Positions 11,911 to 23,431 of a stretch of DNA of 64,000 bases are shown in pieces; within the stretch, counting starts at the first letter, position 1; the number at the start of each line of letters is the position of its first letter. Under the pieces are notes generated by a model. That model was not told the origin of the DNA, ran no database searches, and saw nothing but the letters and a program-made list of their open reading frames with translations. Source of the DNA: Rhizophagus irregularis (taxonomy: Eukaryota; Glomeromycota; Glomeromycetes; Glomerales; Glomeraceae); contig NC_089451.1 in assembly GCF_026210795.1 (NCBI RefSeq), positions 1,100,001-1,164,000 of the forward strand, given 5' to 3'. The translations under genes and the position numbers were made by a program.

Positions 11911-13084
11911 TTTTAGCAATCTAATCAGTAATAATATTTTGCACTTTTATTTTTTAATATATTATTATTTATTTTTTTAAACAAATAATAACAATAATAA
12001 ATACCATTCTTTATTATATATCTATATTTAAATCACTTAACATTACAACTCTATCTCACATAAATTTTTTTGAAGCTCCCTGTTATGTGAAAAGTTATCT
12101 TGTTCTTATTAAAAAAAAATTTTTGCTTGAAATAAAAACATGTTCATAAATACAACGAAACGGAAAGATATTTTTTACATTTAATTAATTTTTTTTTTCT
12201 TTTTTTTCTTTTTTTAGAGTTTAGTCATCTTTGGTTAGGCTTACGTTTATTTGTTCAATTTTTATTGCGATTTCTATTACTTTTGTAATAATAGTACATA
12301 TTAGATTAAATCAGCCCTCTGTATTTAGACTAGATTGAACTTGAGGTCTGCGGTTCTAGATATTTCGATTATTAATATGTACTTGTACTGTACAGATTTT
12401 AATAAAGGAATGATATTATTATTTTTTTTTTTTGTTTTCTAGTTTTGCAAAAAGATCGGTCAATGATTAGAATTATTTATATTTTAAATATTAATTTAAT
12501 ACGCAATAGACTAGTAAACGTACAACTGTTTATTACGATACTTTATTATACAAGTAAATTGACCAATAAGGTAGCAACTAACTTTCTTAATAAATAAAAA
12601 TATCTTTTTTAAATTAAAATTTTGAGAACACTCGGACGGTTATATCTCTTTTAACTGTTTATTCATTATTTTCTTTCGTTAACAACGTATGAAGTGTACC
12701 AGCAGGATACAGAAATAATATATACATCATTTTTTGAGGCCGTACTACAAAATTAGTTACATTTAATTATATGGGCGGCAGTTTAAAAATTTGTTTTAAG
12801 CAAATGCGTTTAAGAACTGTTTAAAATCTTCAATACAGAATTTATAATTCTTTACCAAAATGTTGACACCGATCAGAACTGAAAGTGACTTAATGGTTAA
12901 GCTCGTTATACCTCAAATCTCAACCTGAAATTTTTGTTTTATGTTACTTTTAGTCATTAACACTTTTTTACATCAAATACTATTTAAAATAAATAAAAGT
13001 AATTAATCATATACCCTTTATTCATGTAAATACAATTATAAATATTTTGATATAAATAATTTATGAAAAAAAATAAGTTTTCTT
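11911..13084. other. Intergenic, no gene seen
   Basis: AT-rich with T-runs near 12190-12220 and 12421-12434. Its right part is the 3' flank of the Smr-Sel1 gene. No RNA gene or terminal-repeat element was identified. Confidence 0.5.
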
Positions 13085-14539
13085 CTAACGAATTTTTTCA
13101 AAATTTTCTCCAGTTTCAACATAACCATATTTACATTCCTTTCTATAGTATTCCAAAATATCTTCAATATTAGTATCTTCATTAATGAGTTCTTTGTCAT
13201 TTAATCTATTAAGGCGATATTGTGCGGCATGACTATAATATCCACGTCTCTGTCTGGCGGCCTTTGAATAAAATTTAACAGCTTTTTCATAATCTTCTGC
13301 TTTTTCGTAATATTCGCCAAGGTATGTTTGCCCCATATCCAATTTTTCTGCCGCTTCTTTCAACAGTTTAAGCCCTCTACTTTCATCTTTTTTATTATTA
13401 ATTAAGATTCTTCCTAGTTTTGCTTTTGCATACAAATTATTGCCTTCAACAGCCTTTTCAAATAATTCTTCTGCTTTCTTTTTATTTTCTTCAATTTCAT
13501 TTTTTATACTATCATAAAAATTATTTTCGTAAAGCAATCCAAGTTGATACGCAGATTGACTATCCTTTAAACCAAGAGATTTTTGATACCATGTTTCTGC
13601 ATTCTTTAAATGTAATGGCTTAATAGGTTTATTACTAATTATTAAAGAGGAAAAATATTCCAATAATCCTGTTTTTTTTTTCTCAATTTCATTATTATGA
13701 AACAATGTAGCAACATTTCTCATTGCTATCCTAGCAATATTTTCATCTTTCGTTTTTTTTGCTATCTTTTTGAAATATTTTTTAGCTTTGGCCGGTTTAT
13801 AATCTTTTGGTTTAGTTAAACCAATAGAATATATAGCTCCTAAACATAATTTTGCTTCAAATGAACCTAAACTTTCAGCTTTTAAATATAAATCTTTAGC
13901 TTTTAAATAACATTTATTAGTTTTATTATAATTTCCATCATTTACTTCATTACTTTTCATATAAAAACCTGCTAATGATAATTTATAATTTATGTCTTTT
14001 TTCTTTTTAGATTCTGCTTCCCATTTTTTCAAAGTTTTTTCACTAATTCCAGTATTCATTTCTTTTTTGATAAATACTTCATAACTTCCCAATCCTTTTA
14101 CGGGATCTTCACTTAGTAAATGTCTAACACTTTGTATCCATTCAGGAAATCCATTAAACATTTTTCCAGTCCATTCTCCCATTTTTTTCCTTCCTTTACC
14201 AGTAATGAAAAGAATTGAAGTATTATTTAAATAGGGAGATTCTTTAATTTTAGTTAAAACTAAATGTTTTCCTTCATTTAATATCATTGTCCCATGTAAA
14301 TCGATTCTAGCTGTAGAAAATGGAATTAATGATTCAGAGTTACCAATCAAACATTCATAATAACCCAAAAATGCATCTTCTATTTTTTTAAGTTTATCAT
14401 TTGGTACAAAACCATCACTATCAGAAGATTGACTTAAAATACTTGGATCTCTGGAATCGGTAAATTGACTTTCAGTTTTAATGGAATGAGTATATGCATT
14501 TGAAATAATAGCAGATTCAGTATCAGAACCTGAAGACAT
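13085..14539 (-). CDS. Smr-like domain plus Sel1-repeat protein, single exon, 484 aa
   Basis: This intact, intronless frame runs from an ATG at 14539 to a stop at 13085. After a Ser/Asp-rich N-terminus (about 1-50) comes a segment with R-I-D-L-H-G-T (about residue 78) and, roughly 35 residues on, L-F-I-T-G-K-G-R-K. This LDxH...TGxG pairing is the signature of Smr domains (MutS2/Cue2 type nucleic-acid nucleases). From about residue 190 to the end the chain is Sel1/TPR-type helical repeats (YKLSLAGFY, AKLCLGAIYSIG, SAYQLGLLYE, AKAKLGRIL, MGQTYLGEYYEKAEDYEKA). Sel1 repeats are protein scaffolds and are strongly expanded in these fungi. The fused Smr-like module is the unusual part. Whether it keeps nuclease activity is unknown. 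It lies alone, with no shared promoter visible. Confidence 0.85.
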   Translation of the reverse strand: MSSGSDTESAIISNAYTHSIKTESQFTDSRDPSILSQSSDSDGFVPNDKLKKIEDAFLGYYECLIGNSESLIPFSTARIDLHGTMILNEGKHLVLTKIKESPYLNNTSILFITGKGRKKMGEWTGKMFNGFPEWIQSVRHLLSEDPVKGLGSYEVFIKKEMNTGISEKTLKKWEAESKKKKDINYKLSLAGFYMKSNEVNDGNYNKTNKCYLKAKDLYLKAESLGSFEAKLCLGAIYSIGLTKPKDYKPAKAKKYFKKIAKKTKDENIARIAMRNVATLFHNNEIEKKKTGLLEYFSSLIISNKPIKPLHLKNAETWYQKSLGLKDSQSAYQLGLLYENNFYDSIKNEIEENKKKAEELFEKAVEGNNLYAKAKLGRILINNKKDESRGLKLLKEAAEKLDMGQTYLGEYYEKAEDYEKAVKFYSKAARQRRGYYSHAAQYRLNRLNDKELINEDTNIEDILEYYRKECKYGYVETGENFEKIR

Positions 14540-15047
14540 GTTAACAGCCTTGTTTTCAATCTTGACGCTTGAAAATCTTTTATTGTACTGAATTTAAAAT
14601 AAAAAAAAAATGGTTTAATATTGTTTGAAACGCCATGTTTAACAGGACTAACAATATTTAGTTTTATTAACTTTTTCTTTTTTGAGTTATCGTTATGAAA
14701 ATCTTTCGGATAATTCCATTTGCGGTCAATATTTATCAAAGGCGCAAAAAAATTACCTCCCTGTATCACTGTCACGACTGCATATTTTACGTTACATATA
14801 AGAGGTTATTAAGAAAGGAATATCGTACAGGAAATTTTGTATCATAAGCCTGCTGTTTTGTTTGTTAAGGTAAAGGTTACACAAAATGTCAACGAAACCA
14901 AAAAGATCAAGTATTTTTTAATTTAATTTAAACTGTTTATAAATTATAATAGATAAATAGACAGAAATCTTTTTAGATTTACCTGAAATTGATGACAAAA
15001 AGTTTATGAAGTTTAAACTTTATTTATATTTTGATAATTTCTTTCAT
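14540..15047. other. Upstream region of the Smr-Sel1 gene
   Basis: No separate gene is supported. A minus-strand open frame here overlaps the start of the Smr-Sel1 gene in another frame and has no recognisable domain. Confidence 0.5.
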
Positions 15048-15972
15048 AGTTCTAGATTTTCATTTAATAATTTTAAAATTGACAGATCTTGGTATCATAT
15101 ATAGTTAGAGTGAATACAATATTAAACGTTAACAATATTGGAAACACTTAATAAAATAAAACTGGTTGATTTACAAATTTGTCATTTATAGTTTATTTAA
15201 CTTGATTTAACATTATTGACGTATGTAAATATAGTTAAAAAATGAGTCAAATTGTTGTATATCATAAATTAGTTTCAAGGGATAAATTTTTATGGGAAAA
15301 ATAAACTAATTTGTAAATAGAAAACATTATAAAAGGAGTACAACATATTAACTAAGGAACTTTAATTTTTTTCAAATAAAGAACATTTGTATTCTTATTA
15401 ATAAACTAAATGTATTAATAATCCCTTAACTATTGAGCTTTACAGGGCGTAAACAAATTTGCCTCCAATATTCATTTTACATCTAATTTACTGTATTAAG
15501 TAACTAAGTAACTCTAATATTTATATAATGGACCTTTAAATTTCAAAAAGTAGAAAATATTATCAATTTTTTGGTTCTTCATCTTGACAATCTCTTAAAA
15601 CGTTGCCGTAGTTATAAATATTTATATCAAAAATGTAGACTTTAATAGAACTTACGTTAATTATTCATAATATAAAAAAGTTTAATCTAACTTTATTTTA
15701 ATAGTAAATCAATAGCCATCTATTATTAAGATCTTAATACACGAACGTTGCTTATTACAGTAATATGCTGCGCCACAACTACAACTTCGTTCAACTTTCA
15801 ATTTATTTAACCCTTTAGTATTTTTTGTTGTATCCTTCCTTAGAATTACTAGTAGAAATAAATTTATTTTTGTTTTATTCACAATATTTTGAGTACAAAA
15901 TTTATTGAGTTACTATATTTTAAAAACATTTACGTCATTAGCCAAAAACTCAAAAAAAAAAAAAAAGTTTAA

Positions 15973-16728
15973 GGGTAGAGTACACCTATTTTATCATTTT
16001 TTATTAATTACCGTGGCTAATTATGTCACATGTAAAATGATCGGCATATACAAACGAAAGAAACATAAAATTTAATAAAGAATAAAGTAAAATTGCTAAT
16101 TTTCCTTTAAAAAAATACCACAAAAAACTAACTACTTCGTTGAGAACCTATCTTATAGTAAACTAATATTTACAATCAATAATTTTGGCGTAATAAAAAT
16201 AAAGAACTGAAACTAATATAAAGATTAAATATATCAACTAATCTATCAGTTATAGCACATTAAAATAGTCTTTTGTTTCATGTATTTTATAACCTATGTT
16301 TAAAAAAACAAAAATATTTTATTAACTTAGAAATAGTAATTATAATATATAATATTTTCTTTTTTTCATTTCTGAGAAAATAAACAACAAGATAAACTTA
16401 CTTTTTTTGGTTTTTATAATAATTTTTTAATATAATATAAGAGTTTTAGTTATAGTTACTTAAAACAAACTAGAAAATTGGCAGACTTTTTAGAAAATTG
16501 GCAGTTTTACTCAACTTCATACGAACATAAAAGAATCTTGGTAAAATTAAACGAACTTTAATTTTTATATCATGAATATTATTGGTTCCAAATAGCTTAC
16601 ACAAAAAATATGAAAAAGGTTTGGCACAAATTGCCATTTTTTTATTAGACCGATCTTCTCTTGTATTACTTTGAAATTGACATTCCATCACGTGACTATT
16701 AAAATTAATTATAGTGTGTACTCTACCC
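15973..16728. mobile_element. piggyBac-like non-autonomous element, 756 bp, TTAA target
   Basis: Terminal inverted repeats GGGTAGAGTACAC / GTGTACTCTACCC are flanked by TTAA on both sides (15969-15972 and 16729-16732). The paralogous segment at about 23931 reads GTTTAAATACTATA without the insert, giving an exact empty site. TTAA duplication with GGG ends is the piggyBac hallmark. No transposase is present. The 73-residue minus-strand frame inside (16470-16691) has no recognisable domain. Confidence 0.9.
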
Positions 16729-17163
16729 TTAAATACTATATTTTTTTTTGACTAAATGTTGGGCGCACTTCTTAGAAGTAATGCTCTCTTAGAATAGTTC
16801 TTCCGACTTTACATAAAATAAATAAATAAATAACTATATTTTTTTTTGGAAACACTAAAAAAAAAACAAATCTATTATTAATAAAAGTTCATGTTATATA
16901 AAAAAAAATGTTTTAAATAATAGAAATAAATTTTTAATTTTCTGGTTTTATTACAATTTTTTTTTACCAACAGTTAAAATTTCCTATTAAACTACTTTAA
17001 AGATTAAATAATTACTGTAAATTATACTTTCATTTATTTAATGATTAAATAACTTCTTAGTTGAATCACAGTAATTCAACCATAAAAAGAATATCACTAT
17101 CAATAACAGAATGCATTAAAAGATATATAATTGATAGATTAAAAAATAAAATAATGCTTTTTT

Positions 17164-17337
17164 GTGTAACAATATTTTTTATTTTGTGATCACCAGCTGG
17201 TTTTTTAACGCCTTGTTTGACCAAAATTAAAATAAGATTTGTCGATCACTGTTGTGCAACTGTAATACGTAATATAAGGCTGCCCCTTTTTTTAAAAAAA
17301 AAAAACCTTCTACTCTGTTTAAACACATATAGCTGGC
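17164..17337 (+). promoter_or_regulatory. Conserved kinase upstream block of K2
   Basis: Contains TTTTGTGATCACCAGCTGG (CAGCTG at 17194-17199), TGTCGATCACTGTTGTGCAA from 17240, a T-run followed by an A-run, and TACTCTGTTTAAACACATA just before the ATG. The same order and spacing occur before K1, K3, K6 and K7. Confidence 0.65.
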
Positions 17338-18925
17338 ATGGAAGAATTTACGCTCAGTGATGATGTATTTGAACAAATAAAGGATTTTAATAATCGGAAA
17401 TTAACAGATGAACAAAAATTATTAATTGATAAGCTAATATTAAATGAAGAATTAAAAGAACGTTATAAAAAGAATGGTTTATGCAAAGATTGTAAACAGC
17501 CTAAAACTGATTCGTATTGGTGTCAGCTATGCAATGCCACACGTTTTCAACAAAATTTCAAAAATTGGACTAGTGGAAATGATGAAGTTAATAAGTTTAT
17601 TCAAAAAACACAACTTAAAGCTAGAGAAGATAAGGAAATTTTAGAGTGGATTGAATATGATAGATTTGAAGATGTTGAATATTTAGCTAAAGGAGGATTT
17701 GGAACTTTTTATAAAGCAACTTGGAAAGATGGATATATAAATGGATGGGATTCTGAAAATAATCAATGGATGAGAAGCAAATATTTGGATGTGAATTACG
17801 AAAATTTTCCAGTTGCTCTAAAATGTTTACACAATTCTCAGGATATTACATCCGAATTTTTAAGAGAAGTAGGTTACTTTTTGTATATAACTTTCAAACT
17901 ACTGTTTCATTATAAATGTTAAACTTACTATTATTTATTATTGTGGATTTTTTTTTAGATTGAATTACATATTATGATTAATTCAGATTGTGTAACTAAA
18001 TGTTTTGGTATTACTAGAGATCCAGAATCTAATAATTTCATGATGGTAATGGAATATGCAAAAGATGGTAGTTTAAGACAATATTTAAATAATAGATTTA
18101 ATTCAATAAAATGGGATGATAAGTTGGATATTTTACAAAGGATTGCATATGGCCTCAATTCTATTCATGAAAAAGGATTAATTCATCATGATTTTCATTG
18201 TGGTAGTATGTTAAAACGTGGTAGTGAAACTATTATTACTGGTTTAGAATTATGCCAACCAGCAAATGTAAAATCTTCTCAAAATAACGAATATGAAAAA
18301 AAAGTATATGGAGTATTACCTTATGTAGCACCTGAGGTTTTAAGAGGAGGAGAATATACTCAAGCAAGTGATATTTATGCATTTGGAATTATTGCATATG
18401 AAGTATGTACAGGGCTTCCTCCTTATCATGATATTGCTCATGATAAAATCTTAGCTATTAGCATTTGTCAAGGGCATAGGCCAAAATCCAATTATAAAAT
18501 TCCTCAACTAATTTCAGACATAATTAAACAATGTTGGGATGCTGATCCTTTAAAACGACCTAAAGCAAATGAATTAAAGAGTTTATTATATAATTTATGG
18601 ATTTCAAGTTGTAATTGGAGTGATGATGAATTAAATAAGCAAATTGAAGAAGCAGATAAGATTAATGAAAAGTTAACTTCTACTTCATTATCATATAATG
18701 GTACTTCTCTCTCATATACTATAAATTCTCAAGCAGTTTACTCAAGTAGGCTTTTAAACTTTAAAAATCTACCAGAACCAAAAAATGCTATTGATAATAA
18801 TAAAGATGATGATAATTCATTTGAAGAATATCAGGTAATTAATGTATTAGCTTATTTTACAAAAGTATTCTTGAAATACTTTTAATTTACAATTATTTTT
18901 TTGTTTTTTGAATCTACAGAAGTAA
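17338..18925 (+). CDS. K2, predicted pseudokinase of the zinc-ribbon TKL-type family
   Basis: Exons 17338-17868 and 17959-18834, then a short last exon 18920-18925, giving about 470 residues. The zinc ribbon is intact (Cys 49, 52, 62, 65), as are the glycine loop (about 118-122) and beta3 lysine (162), with the alphaC glutamate in FLRE. The catalytic loop reads H-H-D-F-H-C-G-S: the metal-binding Asn (position 260) is Ser. The DLG motif of its sisters reads G-L-E, so the magnesium-binding Asp (272) is Gly. Losing both metal ligands predicts a catalytically dead kinase, although the frame is open. The C-terminus is also altered: one base is missing in the TATTCAG donor context and the usual TAG acceptor is TTG, so the tail ends early (Y-Q-K-stop) or reads through to 18885. 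It could act as a scaffold or be an early pseudogene. Confidence 0.8.
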
Positions 18926-20022
18926 TAGATTTTACCAAACTCAACCTAGGTACTTATTTGCATTATATTGCTTTCTACATGATTAATTTTACTAATAATA
19001 TTAACAATTTACTTTAATTCATTCTTATAGATGAAAACAACTAAAGAAAAAAGAAAAGGAAGAAAATTTACCAATATTCAGAATATAAATTTCTTTATTT
19101 TATCTATTATTTACTATTTATTTTCTTTATCATTATTACAGTATGTGTATTTTATTGGAATATATTTATTATGATTAAAATCTTATAAATAAAGTTTTTT
19201 ATAAATTAAACCAAAAACAAATAGGATGATTTACTATACTGTACTGTATATTATAAAATTATGATGAAGTAATAAATTACATTTTTTATACTTTTTTTCG
19301 ACTTTATAGTTACATTTTCAAATTTAACATTATATAGTTTAACTCTTCTAATATTCCTTGTATATTCATTTTTAGAATTCTTGAATTTGAACATGATATT
19401 TATGATTAATAATTTAATATTGCTCGATTGTACTATATGTCGAATTGTCAGAGCATGTTGTAAGTGATAAAGTTTTTCAATTTAATTTATGTTTTTACTA
19501 CCTGAAAAAACAAACATATTTACTCATTCATGTACTGTACCTTGCTTTTCTTATTAAGAAATATTTTAAAAACTTTTTTTTTGGGTAAATCATTAAATAT
19601 TATTTGTAAAAGATGCAGAACTTATAAAAGAAAAAATTATTAAACTACCATTTGTGAACATCGAATAGATACCACTTCTGTCATCTGTTATACTTCTAAT
19701 ACTTCTCAGCTACAAACAGTTATTGACCCTCACCTTTAGTCAGTTGTTGTATTAAAAAAAAACTAACAGTTAATCCCTTTTATACTGTTGAGCCAAAAAT
19801 TAAATTAACTACTCTGAAAATAAATAAAAATTTTGTAATGGCTGTGCTATGTCGCTATTTAATTTGATATCGTGGTACTCCACATACATTTGTTTTAAAG
19901 AAATAAATTTCCTACTATCTACGATGTTAGCAAAACCACATACACGAAGACTATTCTAAAAATTAGTTGACAAAACCCTCCTTTCCATCGATAACCTATA
20001 TTTTCCACAGTCTTTCCTTTAA
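18926..20022. other. 3' flank of K2 and intergenic DNA
   Basis: The first 600 bases match the 3' flank of K3, including the remains of the last two small exons (18920-18960 and about 19031). Nothing else was seen to 20022. Confidence 0.55.
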
Positions 20023-21480
20023 TTATTCCTTGCTCACTCTCTTCATTTTATCTTCTTTCACAAGTCGGTTCACCATCTTCTGGTTATTTGTGTCAAATTC
20101 TTTAATCTCCTCTTTTGTTGGGATTTTGTTGGAATGTGTGATGAAAGCCGGTATGAGTTTTTTCTCCACTTCCTCTACTAGTTGAATAGTTACTTTACAT
20201 TCGTTAATATATTCAATCACGTCATCCTCTGTCAGCAGGGATTCCCTTAGTTTCTTGAGGAAATTAACGATGGGTCGATTGGTCCAGACCTCCGCATCCA
20301 ATACGTCATCAACACTTATTTTGCTCAACACATCATCGTTCTCCTCTTGTTGATCGTCCTGGAATTCATCTATAACCTTTATGATTTCTTCTGGTTCAAC
20401 TGAAGGACGTATTACTTCCTCCTTTAATTTATCTAAGGCCCATTCATGACGTCCTTGGATCTTGTCCGATTTTACCGGTCCAAGTGATAAATTTCTCTGT
20501 TGCTTCACGAAAAGAGTGAGTGCCTGCCTTAAGTGTACCCTGTAAAAAAAAATTGTCCGGAAATTGTAGCTAAAAACATCCGGAAAATGTCCGTGTGCCC
20601 GGAAAACGTCCAGAAAATTGCAATATTCCGGACACTTTCTGGACGCTGGGTCTGAACCCTCCTAGACATTTTCTGGACATTTTCTGGAAAATGGAGATTT
20701 TCCAACGTCCGGAATATTGCAATATTCCGGACATATTCCAGACAAATAAACATTTTCCGGACGTTTTTAGCTACAATTTCCGGACATTCTTTTTTTATAT
20801 GGGTATCTTCCAGGTCCTTTTCAACTTGCAATAAGTCAAAACTTTACAGGATCTTGATTTTTATCATTTTTGAGAGCGTAATTTTTGGGTATACTGTTAG
20901 AAGATTTTTAGGTATTTCGATTCGTCCTCCCAGATCATCTTCCATTCCGCTTCTGATACATCCTTCCACAATTGCCATCTGTCTCGTTCTTTTCGTTCTT
21001 GTCAACTTGCCATCGTACCATCTAATATATGTTCAACCGACTATAAAACTGTGAAGTTTCCATTCGTAAATGACTTTTCAAAACAGTCTTGTAGTTTAAT
21101 CTTTATTCTGACCGTCTGATATTTGTATTGCTTTTTGATCGTTATCGAATATATTTTGTCATTGATCTTCTTTACCGTTTCTTGTATTTGAATCTCTGTC
21201 CATCTTTTCAAAATGTCGTACAAAAAGATTTCTCGAACATGATGTTCCTTTTCCTTTTTCTGTATTTTTTTGTACATCTGTTGGCGCTATCTTTGTTCGA
21301 CAAAAGCTCTCTTTCAATTCCCTTTTTGACTTCGTCCACGTGTTTCTTATCTGAGTGCTGTGCCTGTCGCAGCCATCCTCGTTATTTTTCCCAAGCCTGG
21401 TTGTGTTTTTTCATAGTGTTCATACATTATCATATTGTCACAGACTTTTATTAGCAGCTCCATGAGTTCTACTTTTGTAT
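20023..21480 (-). pseudogene. Second relic of the dispersed ORF family, split by a MITE
   Basis: Read on the minus strand, coding-like blocks follow each other with frameshifts. V-E-L-M-E-L-L-I-K-V-C-D-N-M lies at 21470-21420, and H-S-D-K-K-H-V-D-E-V-K-K-G-I follows to 21280. R-E-I-F-L-Y-D-I-L-K-R-W then runs through to K-Y-Q-T-V-R-I-K-I-K-L (21235-21070). Next come R-W-Y-D-G-K / K-E-R-D-R-W-Q, then a MITE, then an open frame of about 160 residues (20508-20023) rich in Glu, Asp and Lys. Removing the MITE at its TA joins the flanks in frame (R-T-W-K-I-H-L-R-Q-A-L-T-L). The IFLYDI and IKIKL blocks match the relic at 7424-8600. The base composition is clearly less AT-rich than the surroundings. 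The last 160-residue part is not recognised. Confidence 0.55.
20538..20803. mobile_element. MITE, 266 bp, long TIR, TA target
   Basis: Left end CCCTGTAAAAAAAAATTGTC and right end (reverse complement) CCCATATAAAAAAAGAATGT lead into a shared inner arm (GTCCGGAAATTGTAGCTAAA continuing ~15 bp) with one mismatch. TA flanks both sides (20536-20537 and 20804-20805). The interior is itself full of TCCGGA half-palindromes, so the whole unit can fold as a hairpin. Open frames across it on both strands are artefacts. Confidence 0.85.
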
Positions 21481-22341
21481 TCGTATTTTTACTTAATTCG
21501 CCGAAAAGCTTGCTTTCGTTATTGTATCATCGAAGTTATGACTGATACTGTAGGTCTCTCTAGTACTTTTACGACCTATGTTTCTAAATTTTTTTGACTG
21601 TTTGCAACTTGTTTCCTTGTAAAACTTTTTAAAAACTCTTTTTGTATTAGTATCATTTCCATATTTATGAAGGATATATAAAAAATTTTTCAAAACTTCC
21701 AAAAAAAATTTCTGCAGATTTATAGTAAAATTTAAGGAGTTGAAAGAGTTTTTTCAAATATTTAAAAATCTTCAATCATTTATTTTATAGTTAAATAATT
21801 TATCCTAATTTCATAATGAATAGATTACGTTCGATGATACCCTATAAAAAAATTCTGGAAAAAACTCATTTTTCTAGTTTTTATTCCGAAGAAATTCAGA
21901 CACGTGATTATTTTTCTGAAAAATTTTTTATAGGGCTAATATTTATTAATTAAGAAATTATAATTTTGAAATAATTTATTTTCTTATTAATATAGCGATA
22001 TCTTTTTATAATTAATGTCCATAGATAGTAGTTAGAGATGTTAAATGGTTCAACTAGTTCGGTTCGTGCAAACTACTAGTTTCAGGTCACGAACTACATG
22101 AAACTTGGCAAAATCTGGTTTAAAACTATTATTTTCCTAATTTGGAGCATAAATTTGGATATTTTACAATACTTTTTTTTAATGTAAAGTTAACTCTTAA
22201 ATAATGAAACTCTAGATGTTTTTTCTAAAATGACACGTTATCGTTTAATAACTAGTTTTAGCTAACTATATCGGTTTGAGCATAAGCTGGTTTAAAACTG
22301 GTTTGGAATAAACCACATACTGCAACATCCCTATCCTTTAA
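21481..22341. other. Intergenic, with a 96 bp CCCTATAAA element
   Basis: No gene is supported. A palindromic mini-element lies at 21840-21935, and the rest is AT-rich. Confidence 0.45.
21840..21935. mobile_element. Mini inverted-repeat element with CCCTATAAAAAA ends
   Basis: Left end CCCTATAAAAAAATTCTG and right end (reverse complement) CCCTATAAAAAATTTTTCAG enclose only about 60 bp. No convincing target duplication was found. The terminal motif equals the ends of the Plavaka-like element at 43030, so it may be a minimal derivative mobilised by that system. Confidence 0.5.
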
Positions 22342-23431
22342 TAGTTCTAGATTTCGTTTATACAATTTAAAATTGATAGATCTCGATATATATAGTTAGA
22401 GCGAAATAAAAAATACATAATGATTATTGAACAATTAGTCAAAAAAAAATAATCCTCTTAATCAGATGATTGATTAATAAATTCGATGGAATATGTGATA
22501 ATAATGAAAAAAATATTTAAAGAATTCAAACATCATTTAATAAATAAACTAATTTTTTTTTTTGATTTTTACGATATAATATATATGGCTTTATTTTCTA
22601 ATAAAAATAATATGATAAAAAAAATGCAATATTTTCTACCTTTCGAAATTTAAGGGTCCATTATATAAATATTAAAGTCACTGAGTACAATAAATTTAAA
22701 AATTAGATGTAACAATTGTAACATGAATTTTGGAGGCAAATTTTCTTTATTTGAAAACAATTAAAATTCATAATTATGCTGTACTCCTTTTTATAATATT
22801 TTCTATTTACGAATTAGTTCAATTTCCCATATAAATAATTTATTCCATGAATCTAATATACTACAACTTGACTATATTTACGTACTGTCAATAATGTTAA
22901 ATAAATCAACCATCAGTTTTAGTGGATCTTAATATTATATACTGTATAATGGTCAGGTGATGAAAAAAATTTTTTACTATGAGTTGTACACATTTTTTTC
23001 AGTATGATAATGTCAGTCGGCCACTATAATAGGAAATAAAATTCTGACTGGCATTATAAAAATTATCTAAAAAAGGAAAAATTTTCATGATCTTTTAAAT
23101 ACGCAAACTCAAATGACCCTTTTATATATATTTCTGGGTCCTTCAATATTGTTAACGTTAATATCATTGTATCCCTTCGTAAAATATTGTGATTCAGCCC
23201 AAAACATTCTCAGATAAGTTCATCATAAACGCGTGAATCTGTTAATATCAAACTTTAGTCTTTCATTGGCAATCTCGTAAAATAGTTATATCAAAAAATG
23301 TAGATTTTTAATAGTCTTTACGTTAATTACTCATATTATAAAAAGTTTAAGCTAATTTATTTAATAGTAAATCAATAGCTATTATTAAGAAGCCGTGTGA
23401 AAATCTTAAAACTTGAAATGTTGCTTATTAA

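Larger units (their letters stand above)
15048..19575. repeat. Segmental duplication, copy 1 (contains K2)
   Basis: From about 15048 to 19575 the sequence aligns in the same direction with about 22342-27120. Anchors are TAGTTCTAGATTT at the left, GCCAAAAACTCAAAAAAAAA in the middle, the whole kinase gene, and ACTCATTCATGTAC at the right. Copy 1 carries the 756 bp TTAA-flanked insertion, which copy 2 lacks. Confidence 0.8.

Noticed and set aside
14893-15105. Possible two-exon gene (ATG at 14893, open stretch from about 14960)
   Set aside because: The phase of the only plausible donor does not fit the open stretch, and its end lies in the segmental duplication without conservation of the frame.
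16470-16691. 73-residue minus-strand open frame
   Set aside because: Inside the TTAA-flanked element, no transposase motif or other domain.
20529-20834. Open frames on both strands rich in repeated peptides
   Set aside because: They cover the 266 bp hairpin MITE and are explained by its inverted repeats.
22995-23060. Hairpin ATAATGTCAGTC / GACTGGCATTAT
   Set aside because: A short imperfect stem with no target duplication or second copy seen; not enough for an element.
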